Assembly (NCBI GenBank): GCA_023954195.1
Contig: JAMLIK010000002.1
Location: 1 to 64,000 of the forward strand
DNA: 64,000 bases
From: Xanthobacteraceae bacterium
GTDB taxonomy: Bacteria > Pseudomonadota > Alphaproteobacteria > Rhizobiales > Xanthobacteraceae
Direction of reading: 5' to 3'
Below are positions 8,742 through 17,102 of the stretch, in pieces. Position numbers and translations under genes: made by a program. Position 1 is the stretch's first letter. Each line of letters opens with the position of its first letter. Below the pieces are notes generated by a model that had not been told where the DNA came from, ran no database searches, and saw only the letters and a program-made list of their open reading frames with translations.

Positions 8742-10243
8742 TGCGACCGATCGTCGAAATGAAAAACGTCACCAAGGAGTTTTACGGCGTCGCCGCGCTC
8801 CGCGACGTGTCCTTCGATCTCGCGCCGGGCGAGGTTCACGCGTTACTCGGCGAGAACGGCGCGGGGAAATCGACGCTGACCAAGATCATGGCGGGCGTCT
8901 ACGAGGTCACCGCCGGCCAGCTCGTCATCGACGGTGAGCCGCAATCGTTCAAGACGCCGGCCGAGGCCCTGCAAAAGGGCATCGCGATGGTGTTCCAGGA
9001 AACCAGCCTGGTGCCGTCGCTGACGGTGGCGCAGAACCTCTATCTCGGCAACGAGAAGTTCCTCAACCGCCTGCGCGGCATCTACATCTCGGCGCAACAA
9101 TTCCTGCAATCGCTCAATTTCGGCGTCGATCCCACCATGTTCGTGTCGCAGCTCGGCGCGGCGCAGAAGCAGATGGTGGAAATCGCCCGCGCGGTGCATC
9201 ACAAGGCCAAGGTCATCATCTTCGACGAACCGACCGCGACGCTGACGCCGGAGGAGAAACACCACTTCTTCGCGCTGATCCGCCGGCTGAAGAAGGACGG
9301 CGTCTCCATCATCTTCATCTCCCACGCGCTGGAAGAAGCGCTGGCGATCTCGGACCGCATCACCGTGCTGCGCGACGGCCAGCATGTCATCACCGACGAG
9401 GCGAAAAACTTCGACCGCGACAAGATCATCAACGCCATGGTCGGGCGCGCGCTGTCCGGCGAGCTTTACGGCAAGGCGGCGCAAAAGCGCACGCCGCGCC
9501 CCTACGGGCAGAAGATCCTCAGCGTGCAGAACCTGTCGATGGGCCGCATGGTCCGCAACACCTCGTTCTCGATCTACAGCGGCCAGATCACCGGGATTTT
9601 CGGCCTGATCGGCTCGGGGCGGACCGAAACCGCCAAGATCATCTCCGGCGTGGTCAAGCGCGACTTCTTCCACGGCGGCGAGGTCCGCCTCGAAGGCCGC
9701 TCGGTGCGCTACCGGGTGCCGCGCAAGGCGGTGAAGGACGGCATCGTCTATGTCACCGAGGACCGCAAGATCGAGGGCTTTTTCGAAACCAAATCGATCG
9801 CCGAGAACATCTATCTCAACCTGCTGTCGGCCGATCTCAACAAGAACGGCGTCATCGTCAGCTATTCGGAAATGATCGAACTGGCGAAGGAATGGACCGG
9901 GAAGCTCAACGTCAAGGCGATCAACAGCGCCGCGCGCGTGGTCGAACTGTCCGGCGGCAATCAGCAGAAAGTGGTGATCGCCCGCGCGCTGGTGCAGAAG
10001 CCGAAGCTGATTATCTTCGACGAGCCGACGCGCGGTGTCGACGTCGGCGCCATCGCCGAACTGCATCAGGTCATCAATTCGCTGGCCGACGCCGGTCTCG
10101 CCGTCGTGGTGATCTCCTCCTACCTGCCCGAGGTCATGAACCTCGCCGATCGCGTGCTGGTGTCGCGGCAGGGCCGCGTGGTCGAGGAGTTCGCGATGGA
10201 GGAGGCGACCGAGGAAAAGATCATGTACGCGGCGGTGCATTGA
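8738..10243 (+). CDS. Sugar ABC transporter ATP-binding protein (double NBD, RbsA/MglA family)
   Basis: The 501-residue cytoplasmic ATPase has two nucleotide-binding domains. The first (residues 5-245) has Walker A GENGAGKST, Walker B VIIFDEPTATLT and a weak signature (SQLGAAQKQ). The second (about 260-495) has an altered P-loop (GLIGSGRTE), an intact signature (LSGGNQQKV) and Walker B LIIFDEPTRGVD. This asymmetry is normal for RbsA-type proteins. It energises the two permeases encoded upstream. The start overlaps the preceding stop (ATGA at 8738-8741); ATG 8741 is an alternative. It closes the transporter operon; a repeat element separates it from the dehydrogenase genes. Confidence 0.93.
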   Translation: MMRPIVEMKNVTKEFYGVAALRDVSFDLAPGEVHALLGENGAGKSTLTKIMAGVYEVTAGQLVIDGEPQSFKTPAEALQKGIAMVFQETSLVPSLTVAQNLYLGNEKFLNRLRGIYISAQQFLQSLNFGVDPTMFVSQLGAAQKQMVEIARAVHHKAKVIIFDEPTATLTPEEKHHFFALIRRLKKDGVSIIFISHALEEALAISDRITVLRDGQHVITDEAKNFDRDKIINAMVGRALSGELYGKAAQKRTPRPYGQKILSVQNLSMGRMVRNTSFSIYSGQITGIFGLIGSGRTETAKIISGVVKRDFFHGGEVRLEGRSVRYRVPRKAVKDGIVYVTEDRKIEGFFETKSIAENIYLNLLSADLNKNGVIVSYSEMIELAKEWTGKLNVKAINSAARVVELSGGNQQKVVIARALVQKPKLIIFDEPTRGVDVGAIAELHQVINSLADAGLAVVVISSYLPEVMNLADRVLVSRQGRVVEEFAMEEATEEKIMYAAVH

Positions 10244-10274
10244 ACGCGCGCCGCAGGAACGGAATGAATTGAGT

Positions 10275-10359
10275 CGTCATTGCGAGCGGAGCGAAGCAAT
10301 CCAGAAAGCCAGAAAGCAAGGACTGGATTGCTTCGTCGCTCACGCTCCTCGCAATGACG
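10275..10359. repeat. Dispersed palindromic repeat, family A copy 1
   Basis: It begins CGTCATTGCGAG and ends with the exact complement CTCGCAATGACG, with GAAGCAATCCAG and its complement CTGGATTGCTTC nested inside, so it can fold into one long hairpin. Copies occur at 15491-15608, 50412-50531 and 59775-59863. Elements of this type are widespread in Bradyrhizobium and Rhodopseudomonas intergenic DNA. This copy separates the ATPase gene from the alcohol dehydrogenase gene and may end the transporter transcript. Confidence 0.85.
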
Positions 10360-10465
10360 AATACATGAGCCGCCAGGCCCGATTTTATGGCGCTGGATAT
10401 CGCTTGAATAGCATTACGCGCGCCTTCGCAGGGCGTGAAGGCGTTTGCGTGGAAGGGAGTGATTG

Positions 10466-11593
10466 ATGAAGATCAGGGCCGCCGTTCTTGAGCAGATCGA
10501 TAACAGCACGCCCTACGCGCAATCGCGTCCGCTCAAGGTGCAGGAGGTCGATCTCGACGGCCCCGGCCGTGGCGAGGTTCTGATCCGGATCGCGGCGGCG
10601 GGGCTCTGCCATTCGGACCTCTCGGTCATCAACGGCGACCGGCCGCGTCCGGTGCCGATGGTGCTGGGGCACGAGGCCGCCGGGGTGGTCGAGGAGGTCG
10701 GCGACGGCGTCGACGACCTCGCGCGCGGCGATCATGTGGTTTGCGTGTTCGTGCCGAGCTGCGGCCATTGCAATCCGTGCGCGCAGGGGCGGCCGGCGCT
10801 GTGCGAGCCGGGCGCCGAGCACAACGGCAAGGGCGACATGCTCGGCGGCGGCTTCCGCCTGCACCGCGATGGCGCGCGGATTCATCATCACTGCGGCGTT
10901 TCGTGCTTCGCGGAATACGCCACGGTGTCGCGCCGTTCGCTGGTGAAGGTGCGCGACGACGTGCCGCTGCATATCGCGGCGCTGATGGGCTGCGCGGTGC
11001 TCACCGGCGCGGGCGCGGTGTTCAACGGCGGCGATGTCGGCCCCGGCCGCACCGCGGCGGTGGTCGGGCTCGGCGGCGTCGGCCTCGCGGCGGTGCTGGG
11101 CGCGGCGGCGAGCGGCGCGGCAACCATCGTCGCCATCGACCGGCTGGAGCGGAAACTCGATCTCGCCCGCGACCTCGGCGCGACCCATGTGTTCAGGGCC
11201 GACGATCCCGATCTGGTCGGCAAGGTGAAGGAAGCGACCGCCGGCGGCGTCGACGCCGCGCTGGAATTCGCCGGCTCGGTGAAGGCGCTGGAAGCCAGCT
11301 ACGCCATCACCCGGCGCGGCGGCACCACGGTGACGGCGGGGTTGCCGAACCCGAAGGCGATGCTGAGCCTGCCGGCGGTGTCGCTGGTGGCGGAGGAGCG
11401 CACCCTCAAGGGCAGCTATCTCGGCTCCGGCGTGCCCTCGCGGGACATCCCGCGCTTTCTCGGGCTTTACAGTCGCGGCAAGCTGCCGGTCGACAAACTG
11501 CTCACCCATCGGATCAAGGTTGACGACATCAACGAGGGATTCGATCGCCTGCACGATGGCGAGGCCATCCGTCAGGTTGTCGAATTCGACTGA
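10466..11593 (+). CDS. Zinc-dependent alcohol dehydrogenase
   Basis: A medium-chain dehydrogenase/reductase of 375 residues. Catalytic-zinc residues are visible as Cys48 in GLCHSD and His69-Glu70 in GHEAAG. The structural-zinc cluster is Cys99, Cys102, Cys105 and Cys113 (CGHCNPCAQGRPALC). The NAD-binding Rossmann motif is GLGGVGLAAV near residue 200. It oxidises a primary or secondary alcohol to an aldehyde or ketone with NAD(P). Start ATG 10466 has GGAAGGGAG upstream. Next come an aldehyde dehydrogenase and a CoA-transferase on the same strand with short gaps, suggesting an alcohol to aldehyde to acid to acyl-CoA route for the compound imported upstream. The substrate is unknown. Confidence 0.88.
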   Translation: MKIRAAVLEQIDNSTPYAQSRPLKVQEVDLDGPGRGEVLIRIAAAGLCHSDLSVINGDRPRPVPMVLGHEAAGVVEEVGDGVDDLARGDHVVCVFVPSCGHCNPCAQGRPALCEPGAEHNGKGDMLGGGFRLHRDGARIHHHCGVSCFAEYATVSRRSLVKVRDDVPLHIAALMGCAVLTGAGAVFNGGDVGPGRTAAVVGLGGVGLAAVLGAAASGAATIVAIDRLERKLDLARDLGATHVFRADDPDLVGKVKEATAGGVDAALEFAGSVKALEASYAITRRGGTTVTAGLPNPKAMLSLPAVSLVAEERTLKGSYLGSGVPSRDIPRFLGLYSRGKLPVDKLLTHRIKVDDINEGFDRLHDGEAIRQVVEFD

Positions 11594-11619
11594 GACAGAC
11601 GGAGCGGAAGGAAGCCATC

Positions 11620-13116
11620 ATGACTCGCGTGCAAGGCATCAAGGACTATCGTTGTTTCATCGGCGGGCAATGGAAGGCCGCCGAATCCGGCGAGACCTTC
11701 GAGTCGGTCGATCCGTTCACGGCGAAAGCGTGGGCGCGGATTCCGAAATGCGATGCCCGCGACGTCGATCAGGCGGTCGCCGCCGCGCGCAAGGCGCTGG
11801 AAGGCGGCCCGTGGGCGGACATGCACCCCTCGCAGCGCGGCCAGCTTCTGCGCCGGCTCGGCGACCTGATCCTGCGCGACGCCGACCGTCTGGCGGCGAC
11901 CGAGGTGCAGGACAACGGCAAGCTCTACGCGGAGATGCGCGGGCAGGTCGGCTACATCCCGCAGTGGTATTATTACTTCGGCGGCCTCGCCGACAAGATC
12001 GAGGGCGCGGTGGTGCCGATCGACAAGGCCGACATGTTCACCTACAAGCGCCACGAGCCGGTCGGCGTGGTGGCCGCGATCACGCCGTGGAATTCGCCGC
12101 TGCTGCTGGCGACATGGAAGCTCGCCCCGGCACTGGCCGCCGGCTGCACCATCGTGTTGAAGCCGTCGGAATTCACCTCGGCCTCGACGCTGGAATTCGC
12201 GCGCCTGATCGAGGAGGCCGGCTTCCCCGCCGGCGTCGTCAATGTCGTCACCGGGTTCGGCGCCGATGTCGGCGAGGCGCTGACGACGCATCCCGGCGTC
12301 GACAAGATCGCCTTCACCGGCGGCGAGAACTCCGGCCGGCACATCGCGCGCAACGCCGCCCAGACCTTCAAGCGGCTGACGCTGGAACTGGGCGGCAAGT
12401 CGGCGCAACTGGTATTTCCGGATACCGATATCGACAATGCGGTGAAGGGCGTGGTGTCGGGCATCTTCGCCGCCACCGGGCAGACCTGCATCGCCGGCTC
12501 GCGCCTGCTGGTCCACGACAGCATCCACAACGAGTTCCTCGACAAGTTCGTCACGCTGGCGCGCACCGCGCGGATGGGCGACCCGATGGACACCGCGACC
12601 CAGGTCGGGCCGGTCACCACGCAGCCGCAATACCAGCGCGTGCTGTCGTGCATCGCGATGGCCCGCGGCGAGGGCGCCGAATGCGTGATGGGCGGCCAGC
12701 CCGCCGACCGGCCGGAATGCGGCGACGGCTGGTTCATCGAGCCGACGGTGTTTTCGGGCGTTTCCAACTCCATGCGGATAGCGCAGGAGGAAGTGTTCGG
12801 CCCGGTGCTGTCGGTGATTCGCTTCCGCGAGGACGATGAAGCCTATGCGATGGCCAACGACACCGCCTACGGCCTCGCGGCGGGGGTGTGGACCAACGAC
12901 CAGCGCCGCATGTTCACCGCGGCGAAGCGGCTGCGCGCGGGAACGGTCTGGACCAACACCTATCGCGCGGTGAGCTACATGGCGCCGTTCGGCGGCTTCA
13001 AGAATTCGGGCATCGGCCGCGAGAGCGGTCTGGAGGCGATCAACGAATATCTGGAAACCAAGTGCGTCTGGATGTCCTACGGCAAGGACGTGCCGAATCC
13101 GTTCGTAATGCGGTAG
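11620..13116 (+). CDS. NAD(P)-dependent aldehyde dehydrogenase
   Basis: A 498-residue member of the ALDH superfamily, converting an aldehyde to the acid. The catalytic cysteine is Cys290 in ATGQTCIAGSR and the general-base glutamate sits in LELGGKSAQ. The cofactor-binding pattern TPWNSPLLLATWKLAPALAA lies near residues 150-170 and FTGGENSGRHIA near 230. Length is typical. Start ATG 11620 is 26 bases after the alcohol dehydrogenase stop and preceded by GGAGCGGAAGGAAG. It probably takes the aldehyde made by the neighbouring dehydrogenase; substrate specificity cannot be read from the sequence. Confidence 0.92.
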   Translation: MTRVQGIKDYRCFIGGQWKAAESGETFESVDPFTAKAWARIPKCDARDVDQAVAAARKALEGGPWADMHPSQRGQLLRRLGDLILRDADRLAATEVQDNGKLYAEMRGQVGYIPQWYYYFGGLADKIEGAVVPIDKADMFTYKRHEPVGVVAAITPWNSPLLLATWKLAPALAAGCTIVLKPSEFTSASTLEFARLIEEAGFPAGVVNVVTGFGADVGEALTTHPGVDKIAFTGGENSGRHIARNAAQTFKRLTLELGGKSAQLVFPDTDIDNAVKGVVSGIFAATGQTCIAGSRLLVHDSIHNEFLDKFVTLARTARMGDPMDTATQVGPVTTQPQYQRVLSCIAMARGEGAECVMGGQPADRPECGDGWFIEPTVFSGVSNSMRIAQEEVFGPVLSVIRFREDDEAYAMANDTAYGLAAGVWTNDQRRMFTAAKRLRAGTVWTNTYRAVSYMAPFGGFKNSGIGRESGLEAINEYLETKCVWMSYGKDVPNPFVMR

Positions 13117-13173
13117 CTGTAAGGCGCTGTCGCGCGGCGGACGCGGCAACTGGTGACGGAAGGTAGGCAGGTC

Positions 13174-14325
13174 ATGGCTTCGGATTTTGCCGGATTGCTG
13201 GTCGTCTCCATCGAGCAGGCGGTGGCGCCGACCTATTTGTCATGCAAGCTGGCGGACGGCGGCGCGCGGGTCATCAAGATCGAGCGGCCGGAGGGTGATT
13301 TCGCCCGGCACTACGATCATCTGGTGCACGGCGAAAGCGCCTATTTCGTCTGGCTCAATCGCGGCAAGGAATCGATCTGCCTCGACCTCAAGCAGGAGGG
13401 CGATCGCGCGGTGCTGTCGGAAATGATCGCGCGCGCCGATATTTTCATCCAGAACCTGGCGCCGGGCGCCATCGAGCGGCTCGGCTTTTCCATGCCGGAC
13501 TTGCGTGAAAAATATCCGCGGCTCATCACCTGCTCGATCACCGGCTACGGCGACGAGGGGCCGCTGCGTGAATTGAAAGCCTACGATCTGCTGGTGCAGG
13601 CCGAGAGCGGCCTCGCCAGCACCACGGGCAACGAATTCGGCTCGGTGCGCGTCGGCGTCTCGGTCGGCGATATCTCGGCGGGGATGACCGCGACCCAGGC
13701 GGTGTTCCAGGCGCTCTACGCGCGCGAGAAAACCGGCGTCGGCCGGCACATCGCGGTGTCGCTGTTTCATTCGCTGGCCGACTGGATGAACGTGCCGTAT
13801 CTCCAGTTCACCTATGGCGGCGTCACGCCGGGCCGGTTCGGCCTGCACCATCCGACCATCGCGCCCTACGGCGCGTTCGCGTGCAGCGGCGGCCGTCCGG
13901 TGCTGATCGCCATCCAGAACGAGCGCGAATGGGTGCTCCTGTGCCGCGACGCGCTCGGACGCCCGGATCTGATCGCCGATCCGCGCTTCGACAGCAACGA
14001 CAACCGCGTCAGGAATCGCGAGGCGCTGGACGCCGAGATCGTGCCGATCTTCCTCGGCATGACACGCGAGCAGGCGATCGAGGTCTTGAGCGCGGCGCGC
14101 CTCGCCTATGGCCGCGTCAGTTCGCTGGATGATCTCGCGGCGCATCCGCAGAACCGCTATCTCGACATCGAAACGCCGTCCGGGCCGGTGCGGCTGCTGG
14201 CCCCCGGCGTCAAGGTGAACGGCGAGACGGTGGCCGCGGGGCGGGTGCCGGCCGCCGGCGAACATGGCGCGGCCTTGCGCCGGGAGTTCGCGCCGCAACG
14301 GCAGGACGCCGGGACGGACTCATAA
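13174..14325 (+). CDS. Class III (CaiB/BaiF family) CoA-transferase
   Basis: The 383-residue protein has the family pattern: an N-terminal Rossmann-like half with GGARVIKIERPEGDFAR, then NRGKESICLDLKQEGD, and the catalytic aspartate as Asp166 in SVGDISAG. It moves coenzyme A between acyl-CoA and a free acid. The start is ATG 13174, with AGGTAGGCAGG immediately upstream; a GTG 21 bases earlier is less likely. Following an alcohol and an aldehyde dehydrogenase, it could activate the resulting acid. Frc-, CaiB- and Bbs-type substrates cannot be told apart here. Confidence 0.9.
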   Translation: MASDFAGLLVVSIEQAVAPTYLSCKLADGGARVIKIERPEGDFARHYDHLVHGESAYFVWLNRGKESICLDLKQEGDRAVLSEMIARADIFIQNLAPGAIERLGFSMPDLREKYPRLITCSITGYGDEGPLRELKAYDLLVQAESGLASTTGNEFGSVRVGVSVGDISAGMTATQAVFQALYAREKTGVGRHIAVSLFHSLADWMNVPYLQFTYGGVTPGRFGLHHPTIAPYGAFACSGGRPVLIAIQNEREWVLLCRDALGRPDLIADPRFDSNDNRVRNREALDAEIVPIFLGMTREQAIEVLSAARLAYGRVSSLDDLAAHPQNRYLDIETPSGPVRLLAPGVKVNGETVAAGRVPAAGEHGAALRREFAPQRQDAGTDS

Positions 14326-14495
14326 ATATTCGTTATTTCAATGATTTGGTCATGGGCTCGCCTTGAACCGGCGGGTCGGGTAGAAGCCTGCGCGATCAAA
14401 AAGATCGGCGCGCCGGATTCGACATGGTTGAAAATGAGCCGAATGCGTTAAGGTGCGGCGGTGCTTTTCGGCCGGTCACACCATGTTGGACCTAG

Positions 14496-15464
14496 ATGGA
14501 TCTCAGGCAGCTCCGATATTTCATTGCGATCGTCGAGCAAGGTTCGTTTTCCAAGGCCGCTGAATTTCTCAATGTCGCCCAGCCCGCGCTGAGCCTGCAC
14601 GTCCGCAATCTGGAATCCGAACTGGGATGCGCGCTGCTGTTCCGCAGCCCGCAGGGCGTGGTCGCGACCGAGGCCGGCCAGATCCTGGCGCGAAACGCGC
14701 GCATCATCATCGACCAGTTCTCGATGGCGCGGCAGGAAATTCAGGAACATGAGGCCGAGCCGTCCGGCGAGGTGCGCCTCGGCCTGCCCGGCACCATCAG
14801 CCAGATTCTGGCGGTGCCGCTGATCCTTGAGGCGCAGCGGCAATTTCCCAAGGTCAAGCTGCGGATCGCGGAGGCGATGAGCGGCTTCGTGCTGGAATGG
14901 ATCCGCGAAGGGCGGGTCGATCTCGCGGTGCTTTACACCTCGGCTTCGGATCGCGCGCTGACCTCGCTGCCGGTGCTGTCCGAGGAATTATGGCTGCTGG
15001 GGCCGATGAAAGCGCCGGCGGGGGTCGAGCCTCCGGGGGTCGGGCAATGTTCCTATCAGCAGGTGGCGAAGCTGCCGCTGGTGCTGCCGAGCAGCACCCA
15101 TGGCCTGCGCGCGCTGCTGGAGAAGGAAGCGACAGCTCACGCGCTGCAACTCAACACGGTGTTCGAGGTCGACTCCTACGCCAACATCAAGAGCATGGTG
15201 GAGATCGGCGCTGGCTATTCGATCCTGCCGTTCAACTCCATCGCCCGCGAGGTGCAAAGCGGACGGTTGCTGGCATGGCGGATCGGCAAGCCGAAATTGC
15301 AGCGCAGCGTCAATCTGGTCTGCCCGGCGGATCGTCCGCTGACGCGCGCGGTGTCGGCCATCGAGGCGCTGTGCCGCAGCGTTCTTCTCAACCTCGCCTC
15401 CACAGGCAAGTGGAACGGCGTCAGGGTCATCAAGCCGGCCGACGACAGAAGCGCTGGCCGTTAG
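14496..15464 (+). CDS. LysR-family transcriptional regulator
   Basis: A 322-residue LysR regulator. The N-terminal winged helix-turn-helix (residues 1-60; MDLRQLRYFIAIVEQGSF, AQPALSLHVRNLE) precedes an effector-binding domain (about 90-300). Sequence style (VRLGLPGTISQIL, EAMSGFVLEWIREGRVDLAV) resembles the Nac/CynR-like branch that often controls catabolic genes. It lies downstream of, and in line with, the dehydrogenase/CoA-transferase genes behind a 170-base gap, so it may have its own promoter. Control of the upstream cluster is a guess from position; the gap at 14326-14495 shows no clear T-N11-A box. Confidence 0.9.
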   Translation: MDLRQLRYFIAIVEQGSFSKAAEFLNVAQPALSLHVRNLESELGCALLFRSPQGVVATEAGQILARNARIIIDQFSMARQEIQEHEAEPSGEVRLGLPGTISQILAVPLILEAQRQFPKVKLRIAEAMSGFVLEWIREGRVDLAVLYTSASDRALTSLPVLSEELWLLGPMKAPAGVEPPGVGQCSYQQVAKLPLVLPSSTHGLRALLEKEATAHALQLNTVFEVDSYANIKSMVEIGAGYSILPFNSIAREVQSGRLLAWRIGKPKLQRSVNLVCPADRPLTRAVSAIEALCRSVLLNLASTGKWNGVRVIKPADDRSAGR

Positions 15465-15490
15465 AGCGTTTTGCGATCAGAGTGGATCAC

Positions 15491-15608
15491 CGTCATTGCG
15501 AGCACTCGGATCAACGCTTCGCGTTGTCCAAGCACAGGCTCCGCGAAGCAATCCAGCTCTTTCCTCGCGGCCTTGGATTGCTTCGTCGCTTCGCTCCCCG
15601 CAATGACG
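15491..15608. repeat. Dispersed palindromic repeat, family A copy 2 (long form)
   Basis: Same outer ends as the other family A copies (CGTCATTGCG...CGCAATGACG). It has an extra inner block around 15503-15545 (ACTCGGATC, then AGCACAGGCTCCGCGAAGC) that appears in reverse complement in the copy at 50412-50531. It sits between two convergent genes. Confidence 0.85.
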
Positions 15609-15635
15609 ATCCAGTCACATCGGATTCCGCTCAAG

Positions 15636-15718
15636 ATTCCTTTCCGGTTGGATCGACGCAAAATCAAAGGCACGCCCGTCATTCCGAAATGCGCATTCTT
15701 ATGCGCAGGCCCGAAATA
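15636..15718. repeat. Dispersed repeat, family C copy 1
   Basis: About 85 bases running from ATTCCTTTCCGGTTGGATCG through CGCAAAATCAAAGG and GTCATTCCGAAATGCGCATT to GCGCAGGCCCG. An inverted, slightly diverged copy lies at 53835-53920 between modA and modB. Confidence 0.8.
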
Positions 15719-15807
15719 CTGGATCGTCCGCCTTCGCGGACGATGACGCCCGGTTTCCGGCAGACGCTGAGAGCGAAGGCCGGCACCTCAACGCAAGAAA
15801 TCATGCC

Positions 15808-16494
15808 TCAGGCGTTCATGGTGTGCAGACTCTGCCTGTTGCGCAGCACGATCTGGCGGGCGCCCGAGAAATCGAGAATGCCCCGCTCGTGAAGTTCGGA
15901 CAGCGCCCGCGAAACCGTCTCCAGCGTCAGCCCGAGATAATCGCCGATATCGCGCCGGCACATCGGCAGCGCCATCATCGCCGCGACGGAAAGACGATGG
16001 TCCATTTCCAGCAGGAAAGCCGCGACGCGCTCCAGGGCGGTCTTGCGTCCGAGCAGCAGCATATGGTTCTCGGCGCGCTGGAGGTCGCCGGCCGTCATGC
16101 TCCAGAGCCTGTGGGCGACCTCGACATCGGTTGCCGCCGCGTGTTCGAGGCTGCTGCGCTTGACGAGGCGGACGGTGGTGTCGACGATGGCCTCCGCCGT
16201 CAACCGGTGGTTCGGCGTCGTCTCCAGTCCGAACACGTCTCCGGGCAGGTGAAACGCGCCGATCTGGCGGCGTCCGTCCGAAAGCAGCTTGTAGGTGCGG
16301 ACGGCGCCGCGAACGATCTGATAGACGAACTCCGCGGGTTCGTCCTCGCCGTAGATTTCCTCCTCCTTGCCGTAGAGGAATTCCGTCGTCACCAGCCCGG
16401 CGCGGCCCAGGATGGTGCCGAACTTGTCTCCGATGTCCATGGGAGGCGTGGAGTTGCGGGGGGCTTTACCGGTGCCGACCGAGTGCGTGAGCAT
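15808..16494 (-). CDS. fixK2: FixK2-type Crp/Fnr family transcriptional regulator
   Basis: The 228-residue Crp/Fnr regulator has a cyclic-nucleotide-binding-like beta-roll (about residues 35-140) and a C-terminal helix-turn-helix (RRDIGDYLGLTLETVSRALS, about 180-200). The N-terminal cysteine cluster of oxygen-sensing FNR is absent, as in FixK proteins. Cys179 in the MCRRDI segment matches the redox-sensitive cysteine (Cys183) of B. japonicum FixK2. The start is ATG 16494, with GGAG seven bases upstream; the open frame begins further up without a ribosome-binding site. It is the last gene of the fixL-fixJ-receiver-fixK2 block. By family knowledge FixJ-phosphate activates it, and it drives microoxic respiration genes through TTGA-N6-TCAA sites. 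Confidence 0.93.
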   Translation of the reverse strand: MLTHSVGTGKAPRNSTPPMDIGDKFGTILGRAGLVTTEFLYGKEEEIYGEDEPAEFVYQIVRGAVRTYKLLSDGRRQIGAFHLPGDVFGLETTPNHRLTAEAIVDTTVRLVKRSSLEHAAATDVEVAHRLWSMTAGDLQRAENHMLLLGRKTALERVAAFLLEMDHRLSVAAMMALPMCRRDIGDYLGLTLETVSRALSELHERGILDFSGARQIVLRNRQSLHTMNA

Positions 16495-16564
16495 GCGCCG
16501 TCTCCAAGGTTGAGGTGACGGTTTGTAAAATGCTTTCCCCACTTAGCGTTATTGCGGCCGATAT

Positions 16565-16584
16565 CTTAGGGGCCATGCCCTAAG
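16565..16584 (-). promoter_or_regulatory. Inverted repeat in the fixK2 promoter region
   Basis: CTTAGGG (16565-16571), six bases, CCCTAAG (16578-16584): a perfect 7-bp inverted repeat about 70-90 bases upstream of the fixK2 start. FixJ is the expected activator of fixK2 in this family and binds in this region, but I cannot say whether this palindrome is its site or belongs to another regulator. A second element reading CTAAGTGGGGAAAG on the minus strand lies closer to the gene, around 16540-16553. Confidence 0.5.
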
Positions 16585-16644
16585 GAGATCCCCGGAGGGG
16601 CAGGGCGCTCCCGCGCGCGCGCCCTGCGAATCCGGCTCGCGCCG

Positions 16645-17028
16645 CTACCGGCGGGCGATGGCGTGCCGGATCCGTTTCACCAGGCTGTCTTCGAGATGCG
16701 GCTTGAACAGCACGTCGTCGATGCCGGCGGTGGCGGCTTTTTTCGCCATGTGGTGGTCGGGATAGCCGGTGATGAGAATGATCGGCGCCATGACATGCCG
16801 CTGCCGCAAATGGGCGGCGACGTCGAGCCCGTCCATCTGCGGCATCTTGTAGTCGATCACCAGGCAATCGACCTCGTCGGGGTCGATGGTGTCGAGCAGG
16901 GTCAGGGCGGCGCCGTAGGTTCGGACCGCGAAGCCGTGTGCCTCAAGGAGAAACTGCAACGACTGACGCACGCCGGGATCGTCATCGAGAACGCAGATTC
17001 TGTGCTTTTCAGCGGCCGGGTCTGTCAT
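16645..17028 (-). CDS. Single-domain response regulator (bll2758-type, between fixJ and fixK2)
   Basis: The 127-residue stand-alone receiver domain has acidic pocket LDDDPG near residues 14-19, phospho-acceptor Asp59 in VIDYKMP, and conserved Lys in FKPH near residue 108. There is no output domain. In B. japonicum the same position, between fixJ and fixK2, holds the receiver protein bll2758, whose partner is not settled. It may compete for FixL phosphate or act through protein contacts. An FNR/FixK-like site lies 67 bases upstream, so it may be under FixK2 feedback. Confidence 0.9.
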   Translation of the reverse strand: MTDPAAEKHRICVLDDDPGVRQSLQFLLEAHGFAVRTYGAALTLLDTIDPDEVDCLVIDYKMPQMDGLDVAAHLRQRHVMAPIILITGYPDHHMAKKAATAGIDDVLFKPHLEDSLVKRIRHAIARR

Positions 17029-17088
17029 CTGATGCCACGAAATGGAGCGGTCAATCTACAACGATAAGTTGGTGGGAAAATCGTGGCC

Positions 17089-17102
17089 TTGATCTGCCTC
17101 AA
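17089..17102 (-). promoter_or_regulatory. FixK/FNR-like box upstream of the receiver gene
   Basis: TTGATCTGCCTCAA on the plus strand, TTGAGGCAGATCAA read toward the gene: it fits TTGA-N6-TCAA with one imperfect half-site. It overlaps the fixJ stop codon. The centre lies about 67.5 bases from the receiver start codon, the same as the box before the 144-residue CBS gene and close to the 70 of the CBS-BON gene. That shared geometry is the main support. Confidence 0.5.

Larger units (their letters stand above)
15465..15807. other. 343-base intergenic region made largely of repeats
   Basis: A convergent region between the LysR gene and fixK2. It contains repeat family A (15491-15608) and a block at 15636-15718 that recurs inverted at about 53835-53920, followed by a small hairpin (CGTCCGC CTTC GCGGACG, 15725-15742). 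No gene is supported; open frames here only read through repeats. Confidence 0.7.

Noticed and set aside
10275-10359. CRISPR-like repeat
   Set aside because: The repeat copies are single, far apart and palindromic, without regular spacers or cas genes.
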